A DNA stretch of 64,000 nucleotides from Pirellulales bacterium (GTDB lineage Bacteria > Planctomycetota > Planctomycetia > Pirellulales > DATAWG01). A program made the position numbers and the translations under genes. Positions 24,926 to 34,700 of this stretch are shown piece after piece. The stretch is taken from NCBI GenBank assembly GCA_036267355.1, contig DATAWG010000008.1:1-64000 (forward strand). Reading direction: 5' to 3'. The notes under the pieces are model-generated. The model was not told where the DNA came from. It was given only the letters and a program-made list of their open reading frames with translations, and did not search any database. Numbering within the stretch: position 1 is the stretch's first letter; each line of letters begins with the position of its first letter.

Positions 24926-25010
24926 GCAGGCACACTTCCGTGTGCCGTTTGCGGTGCTATGTGCGCAACGCCCCGCGAGAGGCAGACGGCACACGGAGTG
25001 TGCCTGCTAC
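24926..25010. repeat. Inverted-repeat element, family 1 (copy B)
   Basis: GCAGGCACACTTCCGTGTGC and an inverted right end GCACACGGAGTGTGCCTGCTAC-like sequence. One extra T and a truncated left end distinguish it from copies A, C and E. It lies about 170 bp upstream of the imuA start. Confidence 0.88.
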
Positions 25011-25134
25011 GTTGGGTGCGGCCAAAGGCCGCACTCGCGGAGCTCCAAAACTTCTCCGCAAGTTGCGGAGGACATTCAATCGGTAACAAACGAACGGTCG
25101 AAATCCTCGCGACGCGCGGCGAAACGGCTCAATT

Positions 25135-25221
25135 GTAGCAGGCACACTCCGTGTGCCGTCTGCCCCGCTCTGTGTACAACCCGCCGCGGAGCGCAGACGG
25201 CACACGGAGTGTGCCTGCTAC
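25135..25221. repeat. Inverted-repeat element, family 1 (copy C)
   Basis: A full copy: GTAGCAGGCACACTCCGTGT then GCCGTCTGCC on the left and the exact inverse on the right. It lies 124 bp past copy B. Between the two is AT-poor sequence in which I see no gene, and the stretch 25222-25480 is likewise empty. Confidence 0.92.
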
Positions 25222-25647
25222 GTTGGGTGCGCCCCTTACGGCCGCGATTGGTGATTCGTGGTTCGCGCCGCAACGTATTCGCGTCTCTCGCGCAATTCGT
25301 GGTTTGGCTAGCTTTGAATCCGTGGTTCTTTCGTGCCAGCACCGGACCAGCATCGCAGAAATGTGGTGGTTAAATATTAGCCGTGGTGATTCTAGGGCCT
25401 GAATGCTTGGGGCGCCGCTGCACGGAGCCGAAAAAATTGTCGTTCAGCCCTTCCCTGTCTCGGTACACTATTAGGTGACAGTTATTTGGTGGTTGGCCGA
25501 AACGTGGCGCCTTGTTGCGTTCGGCAGGCAATTTTCGAAGGAGCGATCCACTTCAATGGCTGCTCGATGCAAGAGATTGCGGGAGGAACCGCGAATCGTT
25601 TGATCCAGCAGTCGCATGCGCGGGGGAGAAAGACAGAGGAATCTGCC

Positions 25648-26676
25648 ATGCGGTCTCTATTGCGAGGAGTGGTGGGTGCGTGCGTGGTTGCGTCGGCGGC
25701 AACGGTTTTAGGACAAACCAGTGATCTGCCAAATCTGACAAGCCGGTTGGTTGTGGTGCGGTTCTCGATGGCGGGGGGCCGAATCGAGGCCACGGCCGAT
25801 CAACCGGGCTTCGAACGCGAGCAAACCTCGACGATCGAGCCCGGACGCCATGAAACTCTCTCGGTGAGCACGAACAACGAAGAGGAAGCGTCAGTCAAAT
25901 ACGATCTGGCGACTGACACCGAGCAGCTCTCGGTAAACGTTTCCGACGGCTGCGATGTGTCGATCTCGCGTCATCCGGCAAAGAAGCCGCACGCGGCCCA
26001 GGTCGATTTCCAGCAGCCACGAACCGGGCCGATCGTGCTCACTGTCGAACAAGACGGTGTGAAGCGCGAAATCCGGGGCGACACCGTTTGGTATCTGCTG
26101 CTGTCCGAGCCCGAGCTTTGCCGTGAGCATTTGCTTCCGCTGTTGGCGATGCTGCGCTCCGACTGGCGGTTGGTGGAGACGGCGCAAGCGATCGAATCGC
26201 AAATGCTGCGGATCGCGGGGGCATATCGAGAGGCAAATCTCCGCCGCTGGAGCCGCTTGGTTGGAAATCTGGCCAGCGATCAGTTCATGGTTCGCGAAGC
26301 GGCGGATCGCCAACTGCGCGCCGAAGGGACTGTTGTGCTTCCCTTTCTGCAATCGCTCGACCGCCATCAACTCGATTTCGAGCAGGCATCGCGGATCGAC
26401 GGCATCGTCGACATGCAGGCCGAGTCGACGGAAGACACGCCGGAGCAGGAAGCCAGCCAGTTGATGGACAATCGATCGCTTTGGGCTGTGTTGCTGAATC
26501 GCCCGCAGGAAAGTACGCGGCGGACAGCCGCTCGGCAGTTGGCGTTTCTTTTGGGGGACGGATCGATCGAATTCGATCCGGGCGCGCCCGAATTGGTTCG
26601 AAAGGCGCAGGCGGAAGCGCTCCGGAAGCGGATCGGCGCGAATGCCGCCGCAACGCCGAACGGTGGGGCGAAATAG
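25648..26676 (+). CDS. Secreted protein of unknown function
   Basis: A protein of 342 aa from ATG 25648 with AGAGGA seven bases upstream. The frame is open further upstream, but only here does a signal peptide begin (MRSLLRGVVGACVVASAATV, cleavage near LGQ). I do not recognise a family. The N-terminal third is beta-rich (ASVKYDLATDTEQLSVNVSD). The C-terminal two thirds are helical, with QFMVREAADRQLRAEGTVVL and a RTAARQLAFLLG segment suggestive of HEAT-type helices. It resembles planctomycete exported proteins that monitor or scaffold, but that is not a functional claim. It is convergent with citrate synthase. Confidence 0.75.
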   Translation: MRSLLRGVVGACVVASAATVLGQTSDLPNLTSRLVVVRFSMAGGRIEATADQPGFEREQTSTIEPGRHETLSVSTNNEEEASVKYDLATDTEQLSVNVSDGCDVSISRHPAKKPHAAQVDFQQPRTGPIVLTVEQDGVKREIRGDTVWYLLLSEPELCREHLLPLLAMLRSDWRLVETAQAIESQMLRIAGAYREANLRRWSRLVGNLASDQFMVREAADRQLRAEGTVVLPFLQSLDRHQLDFEQASRIDGIVDMQAESTEDTPEQEASQLMDNRSLWAVLLNRPQESTRRTAARQLAFLLGDGSIEFDPGAPELVRKAQAEALRKRIGANAAATPNGGAK

Positions 26677-26766
26677 CGGCCGCCTTTGAACCGCAAAAAA
26701 GTTGCGAAATCGCAAGCGGAGGCTGGAAGCTCGCTTGCGGTTTCGCGCCGCTGCGTGTGCCCCGCG

Positions 26767-28098
26767 CTACCCGCGTTGGCTGCGCGGCACATATTCGCGC
26801 TCGGTGGGCCCCGTGTAGATCTGGCGCGGGCGGCAGATGCGCTTGTTCGGGGAATGGTGCATCTCCATCCAATGGGCGATCCAGCCCGGAAGCCGGCCCA
26901 TTGCGAAGAGCACCGTAAACATCTGGACCGGGATGCCGAGCGCTCGATAGATGATTCCCGAATAGAAATCGACGTTTGGATAGAGCTTTCGCTCGATGAA
27001 ATAGGGATCCGACAGGGCGGTTTCTTCGAGTTCCTGGGCAATGTCGAAGATCGGGTCGTTGATCGAGCGCTTTTTAAGCAGCTTATCGCAGGTGGCTTTG
27101 ATGATCGTTGCGCGGGGATCGTAGTTTTTGTAGACGCGGTGGCCGAAGCCCATCAGCCGGAAGCCGCCGTCTTTTTGCTTGGCCAAGTCGACATATTTCT
27201 TAACGTTGCCCCCTTCGGCGCGAATCTGTTCGAGCATCTCGACGCATGCCTGGTTGGCCCCGCCGTGCAACGGGCCCCATAAGGCGCAGATTCCGGCCGA
27301 GATCGAAGCGAACAGGTTGGCGTCGCTCGAACCGACCATCCGCACGGTCGAGGTGCTGCAATTCTGCTCGTGGTCGGCGTGGACGATCAAAAGCAGGTTC
27401 AATGCCTCGACGAAATCGGGATCGATCTGATACGGTTCGCACGGCACGGCGAACATCATGTGGAGAAAATTCTCCAGATACGACAAATCGTTTCGCGGGT
27501 AGATGAACGGCTGGCCGATCGATTTCTTATAGCTGCACGCCGCGATCGTCGGCAGCTTGGCCATCAGGCGATGGACCGAAATCTCGACTTGGCTTGAATC
27601 GCGCGGATCGAGCGAATCTTGATAGAACGTCGACAGCGCTCCGACGACGGAACTGAGCGTGGCCATCGGATGGGCGTCGCGCGGCAAGCCGTTGTAGAAC
27701 GACCGCATGTCTTCGTGCAGCATGGTGTGCCGCAGCAGCGAACCGCGGAAGCGGTCCCACTCGTCGTCGGTCGGCAGCTCGCCGTAGATCAACAGGTAGC
27801 TGACTTCCACGAAATCCGACCGCTGCGCGAGCACTTCGATTGGATATCCGCGATACCGCAGCACTCCTTTTTCGCCGTCGAGATACGTGATCGCGCTGGT
27901 GCATGCACCGGTGTTGCCGTAGCCTTCGTCGAGCGTGATGAAACCGGTTTGAGCTCGTAGCTTGCTGATATCGACGGCCGGTTCCTGTTCGGTGCCGACG
28001 AGGACCGGGAGGTCGACTTCGTGTTTGCCGACTTTCAGTTTGCCGATGTCGCCGGTCGCGACTTTGGATTTTGGCGCGGTATCCAGCGTCGAGCTCAT
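26767..28098 (-). CDS. gltA: Citrate synthase
   Basis: A protein of 443 aa from ATG 28098 with AAGGA seven bases upstream; a longer open frame to 28242 lacks similarity. This is the type II citrate synthase that condenses oxaloacetate and acetyl-CoA into citrate in the TCA cycle. Signatures are GDIGKLKVGKHEVDLPVLVG (N-terminal domain), GYGNTGACTSAITYLDGEKG, LRYRGYPIEVLAQRSDFVEV, LIVHADHEQNCSTSTVRMVG (His-containing active-site helix), GPLHGGANQACVEML (active-site His) and GFGHRVYKNYDPRATIIK (active-site His, followed by the catalytic Asp further on in VDFYSGIIYRALGIP). All catalytic elements are intact. The gene is monocistronic, and its downstream neighbour is convergent. Confidence 0.97.
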   Translation of the reverse strand: MSSTLDTAPKSKVATGDIGKLKVGKHEVDLPVLVGTEQEPAVDISKLRAQTGFITLDEGYGNTGACTSAITYLDGEKGVLRYRGYPIEVLAQRSDFVEVSYLLIYGELPTDDEWDRFRGSLLRHTMLHEDMRSFYNGLPRDAHPMATLSSVVGALSTFYQDSLDPRDSSQVEISVHRLMAKLPTIAACSYKKSIGQPFIYPRNDLSYLENFLHMMFAVPCEPYQIDPDFVEALNLLLIVHADHEQNCSTSTVRMVGSSDANLFASISAGICALWGPLHGGANQACVEMLEQIRAEGGNVKKYVDLAKQKDGGFRLMGFGHRVYKNYDPRATIIKATCDKLLKKRSINDPIFDIAQELEETALSDPYFIERKLYPNVDFYSGIIYRALGIPVQMFTVLFAMGRLPGWIAHWMEMHHSPNKRICRPRQIYTGPTEREYVPRSQRG

Positions 28099-28247
28099 GG
28101 TGCATCCTTCTGGCGGTACGGAGAAATCGGGCGCTTCAGGCAAGCGAGCACAATGAATTTTATCGGCCCGGCAGCGTTTCGACAATTCAGTCGGAATCGA
28201 CGCTCGCGGCGTTCGGTCGTGCCGCCTGCGGAGCCATGGCACACGAT

Positions 28248-28778
28248 TTATCCGCCATCCAGCGCAGCAAGCATATCACTGTAAGAGCCGCACCGCAAAT
28301 CGTCCGGCATCAAGCCAAACCGCGTCGTCAATTCGTCGACGAGGCGCCGCGAGACGGTTTCGTCGGCGGAATCGGCACAAACGGCCTCGAACTCCAGATA
28401 GTCGCCGAGCGATTCGACTTCATCGAGATGGATTCGCACGTTGCGGTGCCAATAGATTCGCCGATGCTTGCGCACGACCGCGCGAACGCCGAGCGCCGCG
28501 GCCAATGCTTCGCCGAGGCCGCGGCAAGCGCCGACTTCTACCAGCCGATAGTCGCTCGCTTTCGGTTCGGCGCGATCGGCTCTTTCGTAGCAGATCAATT
28601 GCCCGCCGCGGCCGTCGATTTCGCGCAGCTTCAGCCGGCCGCGGCGGCAGTGGAAATAAGTGTCGCATTGCGTTTGCAATTCGACCGGCCGATCGGCCAA
28701 TGTTTCGGCGAGTTTACGGGCTGCCGCGGGATTTCGCAGCCGCGCTTTGAGCTCGAGATTTCGCCGTGGGTTGCTCAC
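28248..28778 (-). CDS. CYTH-domain (class IV adenylate cyclase-like) protein
   Basis: A protein of 176 aa from GTG 28778, which gives the family N-terminus VSNPRRNLELKARLRNP; an ATG at 28862 would add 28 unrelated residues. The CYTH fold binds triphosphates through N/ExExK (here N-L-E-L-K) and beta-strand arginines and lysines. RGRLKLREIDGRGGQLICYE, VVRKHRRIYWHRNVRIHLDE and GDYLEFEA fit. Family activities include adenylate cyclase CyaB and thiamine-triphosphatase, so the substrate is unknown. The gene is divergent from the thioredoxin-fold gene. No other signalling gene is adjacent. Confidence 0.87.
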   Translation of the reverse strand: MSNPRRNLELKARLRNPAAARKLAETLADRPVELQTQCDTYFHCRRGRLKLREIDGRGGQLICYERADRAEPKASDYRLVEVGACRGLGEALAAALGVRAVVRKHRRIYWHRNVRIHLDEVESLGDYLEFEAVCADSADETVSRRLVDELTTRFGLMPDDLRCGSYSDMLAALDGG

Positions 28779-28982
28779 GATCCTGTTCGCATTGGTTCGC
28801 GATTCCGCAAGCCGGCTGTGCCGCGGCAAAAGCGCTGGCCGCCTGCCCCGAACGGCCGGCATCGATTGACAGACGGCCGCTTGCTTTCATAAAACGATGG
28901 GTGGATGCGGGGCATTCGTCGAATCTTGCGAAGCATTTCTCGTTCATCTCCACGCGGCTCGGTTTTTACAAGGGGCTTCGCT

Positions 28983-30011
28983 ATGAAGACCTGGCTTCTC
29001 TGCGGCGCGGTAGCGGTGGTTGGTTCGTTCGCCGGTTTGTCGTCGGCCCACGCTCAGGTGCCCTCGATGGCGTGGCACGGACTCAAGGCGGCGGAGTTTC
29101 CGCAGGATCCAGGGCTATGGATCAACACGGCGCCGCTGCGCTTGGACGACCTGAAGGGGAAGGGGGTGGTGTTGTGGTTTTTCTCCGATCAATGCCCGCG
29201 CTGCAAGAAGAAATGGCCGGAGCTGATGGAATTGTCCAAGCTGTTCGAGGGGCAACCGGTGCTGTTCATCGGGGTCAGTTCCGGCGCGCCGCGAGAAGTG
29301 CTCGACAAGTACGTCCATGAAACGAAGGTCACTTGGCCGATTCTGGTCGATACCAGTCGCAAATACGAGTTGGAGTCGCAAATTTCGCCGCCGATCAGTC
29401 TGCAGAATATCTGTCAGTTGCGCGTCATTACTTCCGACGGACATTTGCAATTGGCGAACTGGGAAGACATTCCCGGCACGGCCGCGGCCGCGCGGAAGGG
29501 GGCGACATGGAAGGTAGATCCAAACGAGGTTCCGTTCAAGCTTGTCGCCGCATGGGAGGGCGTCGAGTTTGGCAACTATCGTGCAGCAGGTCCGCTGCTC
29601 AAGGCGGCGCTCAAATCGCCGGATGCGGAAATAAAGGCCGGCGCCGAAAAGCTGATTGCCGCCGTGCAGCCTGCCATCGACTCGATGGTCGCCGACGCGA
29701 AAAAGGCCGAGGAGAAGGGTGACATCTGGGCAGCCTACAATCTCTACCGTGCGATCGACCAGAAGTTTTTGGATTTCGACATTCCCGACAGCGCGGTCGA
29801 GGCGAAGAAGAAGCTTGCGGAAGATCCCAAAATCCGAGCCGGGCTGGCGGCTCAACGCGATCTCGATCGGGCCAAGAAGCTTCTTGTTTCGAGCAACCCT
29901 GTGGTCCGACAGAGGGCCGCTCCGATTTTGCAGAAAATCGTGAAAGACTCGCCCGACAGCAATGCCGGAAAGGAAGCGCAGAAAATTTTGGGCGGCGGCT
30001 ACCGGCCGTAG
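28983..30011 (+). CDS. Exported thioredoxin-fold (TlpA/AhpC-type) protein
   Basis: A protein of 342 aa from ATG 28983, with AAGGGG eight bases upstream. The signal peptide MKTWLLCGAVAVVGSFAGLS ends near AHAQ. A thioredoxin-like domain follows, with the redox motif FFSDQCPRCKKKWPELMEL (CxxC, about residue 73) and PVLFIGVSSGAPREVLD. The C-terminal region is helical and rich in Lys/Glu (KKAEEKGDIWAAYNLYRAID), possibly TPR-like. It probably acts in disulfide chemistry or peroxide handling in the periplasm, but the partner is unknown. The 3' end overlaps the convergent foldase gene by 13 bp. Confidence 0.88.
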   Translation: MKTWLLCGAVAVVGSFAGLSSAHAQVPSMAWHGLKAAEFPQDPGLWINTAPLRLDDLKGKGVVLWFFSDQCPRCKKKWPELMELSKLFEGQPVLFIGVSSGAPREVLDKYVHETKVTWPILVDTSRKYELESQISPPISLQNICQLRVITSDGHLQLANWEDIPGTAAAARKGATWKVDPNEVPFKLVAAWEGVEFGNYRAAGPLLKAALKSPDAEIKAGAEKLIAAVQPAIDSMVADAKKAEEKGDIWAAYNLYRAIDQKFLDFDIPDSAVEAKKKLAEDPKIRAGLAAQRDLDRAKKLLVSSNPVVRQRAAPILQKIVKDSPDSNAGKEAQKILGGGYRP

Positions 30012-31426
30012 GCGGATTGCGGCGGGGGAAGCGCTGCGGCATTTGGGCCATAGGCTGGGGGCAGCGCTTGACCCGGCGCCCGCACTTGGGGAATTGCCGC
30101 TCTGCCGGGCGGAACCTGGCCCGCCGGAGCTTGCCCCGCGTCGTCGAAGATCGTCCAGATCGTCGTCTTGTTGCGGAGTTTGTCGAGATACTCGGCAATA
30201 TTTTTCTTCGCGAGATCGTCCAATAGCTTTTTCTTGATGTCGCCCTGTGCATCGCGGAACGGCACCGTGCCGGCCAACTTGCGCTCGATCACGCGAATGA
30301 TGTGAAAGCCATCGGTGTCTTCGATGATTGTGCTCATTTGGCCCACTGGCAGAAGCGGGCTGAACAGCGCATCGTCGAGCACTTTGGAGACAAGCGCCCC
30401 TTTGGTGGTCCAACCGCGATAGCCGCCGTCGGCGGCGGTCGGTCCTTGCGAGAGCTTTTTGGCGACTTCGGCGAACTTTGCGCCCTTGAGCACGTCGTTG
30501 CCCATCGCCGCGATCGCCTGATATGCCGCCGCTTTGTCGGTGAAATTGGCGAATGAGGCCGTCAGTTGTTCCCAACGAGCCTGCGAGGGGAACGAAAAAT
30601 CGGCCTTATGGTCGTGGTAGTAGACCAAGGCCGTATCGAAATCGATTTCCTTCTCCGGTTTGGCGTGTTCGGTGAGCCACTCGTGTGCCAGCGTTTGTTC
30701 GAACGCTTGCTGTCGCTTGCGGTCGAGCGAAGTGCCATATTGATGCAACACCGCGTCCAGTTCGGCGGTCGTGTTGACCTTCACCCGCTCCATCATTTGT
30801 TTGACTTGTTCTTTGTCGAACTGTTCGTTGACCTTGCTTTGAAAATCCTTGAGCCCATCGGGAGGGATGGTGGCCGTGGCTTCGGTCACCAGCAGTTTGA
30901 CATCGATCAGATTTTTCATCTGCTTAATCAGTTCTTGGCGTTCGCCGGCGAGCTGTTCGGGCGGAGCGCCGGCCATTTTGTCGGCCAGATAGGCTTCGTA
31001 GCGTGGGCTCAATTCCGACGCCAGCACCGCCTCGGGCCCGACAACTGCGATGACCGCCGCGCTTTCCAACGGCTTAGCAGGCGGAGCGCCGGCCGGCGGG
31101 ACATATACCGAGCGGATTGAGGAATTCGAGTTCGGGCCCTGGGCGCCAGAAGCCCAGTTCTGCGGCTGAGCGACCGGCATCGGCTGCGTCGGAGCGGTGG
31201 TCATCAAGCGGTCGAAGGGAGCGCCGGGGCTCGTGTTGAAGCCCGGCAGCGGTTGGCTTCCATCGCCATATCCGCCTGCCGGAGCGGGCCCGATCGGGGT
31301 CGGCGATTGTGCTTGCACGACGCCCACCACGCTTAGCAATCGGTTTGCCGCGGTCGGGCCGAGGCAGAGCGCTGCGGCGAGCGCCAACGTTGCCGTGAGA
31401 AAGGCCGGATAGAGAAATCGAGTCAC
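29999..31426 (-). CDS. Peptidyl-prolyl cis-trans isomerase, PpiC/SurA type (exported)
   Basis: A protein of 475 aa with signal peptide MTRFLYPAFLTATLALAAAL. After a Pro-rich stretch (TPIGPAPAGGYGDGSQPL), a SurA-N-like region (VIAVVGPEAVLASELSPRYE, LIDVKLLVTEAT) precedes one parvulin domain. That domain reads LSQGPTAADGGYRGWTTKGA, LVSKVLDDALFSPLLPVGQM and DTDGFHIIRVIERKLAGTVP (the GFHI-hallmark strand). It presumably folds exported proteins. The C-terminus is Pro/Ala-rich (APGQALPPAYGPNAAALPPP). The last 13 bases overlap the stop of the thioredoxin-like gene on the other strand. Confidence 0.92.
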   Translation of the reverse strand: MTRFLYPAFLTATLALAAALCLGPTAANRLLSVVGVVQAQSPTPIGPAPAGGYGDGSQPLPGFNTSPGAPFDRLMTTAPTQPMPVAQPQNWASGAQGPNSNSSIRSVYVPPAGAPPAKPLESAAVIAVVGPEAVLASELSPRYEAYLADKMAGAPPEQLAGERQELIKQMKNLIDVKLLVTEATATIPPDGLKDFQSKVNEQFDKEQVKQMMERVKVNTTAELDAVLHQYGTSLDRKRQQAFEQTLAHEWLTEHAKPEKEIDFDTALVYYHDHKADFSFPSQARWEQLTASFANFTDKAAAYQAIAAMGNDVLKGAKFAEVAKKLSQGPTAADGGYRGWTTKGALVSKVLDDALFSPLLPVGQMSTIIEDTDGFHIIRVIERKLAGTVPFRDAQGDIKKKLLDDLAKKNIAEYLDKLRNKTTIWTIFDDAGQAPAGQVPPGRAAIPQVRAPGQALPPAYGPNAAALPPPQSAYGR

Positions 31427-31624
31427 GCGCCACCGGCTTGGGGTCAGGTCAATCGAATTGAACCGAACGTGGGTCGTAGCACCGACAAGGGACGGGCGTG
31501 CACGAGTCTAAGTTCGGCCGAAAAATAGCTTCCGTTTTTTGAGCCCCTCGCCCTGCCCTCTACCGCAAGGGGACAGCGGGCTGTGGAGAACTATTTTGTG
31601 GCCGAGTCTAAGCCGAACTCCAGA

Positions 31625-31687
31625 CCCGGGGAAGGCCGGGAGAGAAGTCTCCGAAAAGCAAACCGCACGGCGGCCTTTCCCGGGCTT
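31625..31687. repeat. Inverted repeat, CCGGGGAAGGCCGGG family
   Basis: CCGGGGAAGGCCGGG pairs with GCCTTTCCCGGGCTT across about 30 bp. It lies in the 312-bp gap between mfd and the foldase; apart from the repeat I see nothing in that gap. It is related to 18182 and 38784. Confidence 0.82.
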
Positions 31688-31738
31688 GGCGCCCGTCCGC
31701 CCTAGGCTGCGCGGGGTGGGATTATAGACAAGGCCGGC

Positions 31739-34700
31739 TCAGGGCCGCAACATCGATTTCGCGGCCGCAAACAACTCCTCGAATGTCGCAATGCCCTTTT
31801 GCAATGGAAGATAGGCGCTGCGATTGTCGACGATCCGAAGCCGGCCCGGCTTGATGGCCGCAAGTTGCTCGATGCGGCGGCGATTTCCGTAATCGAAAAC
31901 CAAGAAGCCGTCCTCGCGGCGGATCGTGTCGATCTTCCAATCGGCGGCCGCGATCCGCAGCTCTGCCAGCCGAGCCAATCGTCCGACCGGAGCGGGCGGC
32001 GGGCCGAAGCGATCGATCATTTCCGCCTCCAAGGCGGCCAGTTCATCGGCCTTCGAAACGCGGGCCAGCCGGCGATAAAGATCGATTTTCAATCGCATAT
32101 CGCCGACGTAGGAACGCGGAATATAAGCCTCGCCGGGAAGGTCGATATTCACATCAAGGGTCACCTTCGGGGCCATCTGCTTCATTTGGCGAACGGCCCG
32201 TTCCAAAAGCTCGCAATAGAGTTCGTATCCGACGGCGGCAATGTGCCCGCTTTGTTGGGTGCCGAGGATGTTGCCCGCCCCGCGAATTTCCAGATCGCGC
32301 ATGGCGATGGCGAAGCCCGCCCCCATGTCGCTAAATTCCTCGATCGCTCGGAGCCGTTTGACGGCGGTGCCGGAAACGTATTTGCCGGGGTCCAACAGCA
32401 GATAGCAATAGGCCCGATGCTTGTATCGCCCGACGCGGCCGCGCAATTGGTGCAAGTCGGCCAGGCCATACCGATCGGCTTCGTCGATGAACATCGTGTT
32501 GGCGTTGGGGATGTCGAGCCCGCTTTCGACGATCGTCGTCGCCAGCAAGATGTCGAATTTGCCGGCCACGAAGTCCAACATGACTTGTTCCAATTCGCCC
32601 TCGGGCATCTGTCCATGGCCGATGCCGATGCTTGCCTCGGGAACGATCCGCTGCAGCTTGGCGGCCAACAGGCCGATGTCGTTGACGCGGTTGTGGACAA
32701 AAAACACTTGTCCGCCGCGATTCAATTCGCGCAACACGGCATGGCGAATCAGCGATTCGTCGAAGCGGGTGACACGCGTTTCGACGGCCAGGCGATCTTC
32801 CGGCGGCGTTTCGAGATTCGAGATGTCGCGCAGGCCGAGCAGCGACATGTGCAACGTGCGCGGAATGGGCGTGGCGGTGAGCGTCAGCACGTCGATCGTC
32901 TGCCGCAAGGTTTTGAGGCGCTCTTTCACTTCGACGCCGAATCGCTGCTCTTCGTCGATGATCACCAAGCCGAGGTTGGCAAACGCGACGTCGCCCTGGG
33001 CGAGCCGGTGCGTGCCGACGACGATATCGATCGCACCCGTTTTCAATCCGGCCACGATGCGGCTTTGTTGCCGAGCGGTGCAAAAGCGGCTGAGCGCGGC
33101 GATTTGAAATGGAAATTCGGCCATCCGCGCCGTAAACGTGCGCCGATGTTGCTCGCAAAGAATCGTCGTCGGCACGAGCACGGCAACCTGATAACCGGCG
33201 TCGATCACTTTGAACGTCGCCCGCATGGCGACTTCAGTCTTGCCATAGCCGACGTCGCCGCAGAGCAGGCGGTCCATCGGGCGCTCGATTTGCATGTCGT
33301 GCTTGATGGCGGCGATGGCGGTGAGTTGGTCGGGCGTTTCGCGATAGGGAAACGCCGCGTCGAATTCTCGTTGCCAGGCGGTATCGGAAGGAAAGCGAAT
33401 GCCAGGGCGCGACGACCGCACGGCCTGCAATTGCAGCATCTCGACCGCCATATCGGTGACGGCTTGTTGGGCGGCTTCCTTTTGCTTGGCCCACAATCGG
33501 CCGCCAATCCGCGCAAGCGCCGGTTTCGCCTTGCTGCCGCCGACATATTTCTGCACCAACTCGATGTTCACGGCCGGCACGTAAATTTTCGTCCCGCCGT
33601 GGAATTCGAGTTCCAGGTGTTCTTCGACCTGATCGTGCTTGTCGAGCAGCTTCAGCCCGCGATAGCGGCCGATGCCATGGGCCAAGTGGACGACGTAGTC
33701 GCCTTCGCGGAGGTCCAGAAAACTATCGATCACTCGGCCGAGCTTGCGGCGGCTTGGCCGGGTGAGATCGCCGCGGTGGAACAATTCGTTTCCGCTCACG
33801 AGCACGATCCGCTGGTCCACCAGCCGAAAGCCGGACTGCAGATGGCCGACGGTGAAATGCAATTTGCCGAGCGAGGCGAGCCGGGTGCCGCTGAAGATTT
33901 CGGAGAGCCGCTGGGTCTCGGCTTCGGTCTGGCAGATCAGGGTGACGTCTTGGCCCGATGCGGCGGAATCCAGCTCGTCGCGCACTTTGCCGATATCGCC
34001 GCTGAACCGCTCGACGCTTTCGATCCTCAGGTGGCAGGTCGCTTCGAGCGAGCCGCTGGCCACGCCGGCCGCCGTGACCGAAGGAAAGCGATAAATTTCG
34101 GTAAGCACGTCCCTTTTTTCGTGGACCTCTTGCGGACGCTCGAGCCGGCCCGAATAGTGTTTCGCTTCTTCGTCGATTTCCTGCGGCTCGACGAGCATGA
34201 TCCAACTATTCGGGCCGAGGTAATCGGTGAGATAGGCGCGATGCCCCGCGTCGGGCCGAAGAACCGTGATTTCAACCGCGTCGAGCGATTCGAGGCTTCG
34301 CTGGGTCGACACCTCGAACCACCGCAGCGATTCGATCTGATCGCCGAACAGCTCGATCCGCACCGGGGCGTTCCAATCCGGCGCGAACACGTCGACGATT
34401 CCGCCGCGGGGAGAAAATTCACCCGGCAGGCCGACGGCCGTCGTATTGTCGAATCCCCCCTCGGCCATCCAGCGAAGCAAGTCGGGAACATTCAGCTCAT
34501 CGCCGACCCGCAGCACGCGCGTCTGCCGAGCCAAGGTGTCCGGCGGAGGCACGGGTTGCATCAGGCTTTGGATGCTGGAGACGAGCAGCAGAGGGGCGAG
34601 GGGCGAGGGGCGAGGGGCGTGTGACGCGCGGGGGGAACGCGCTCGGGGACTGTCCCCTTTTCTGGAGTCTTCGGAAGAAAAGCGGACCGTCCCCTTCGCC

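Noticed and set aside
31799-34624. 941-codon open frame on the plus strand
   Set aside because: It runs opposite the mfd gene, whose minus-strand product has all Mfd motifs. High-GC codon bias produces such mirror frames.
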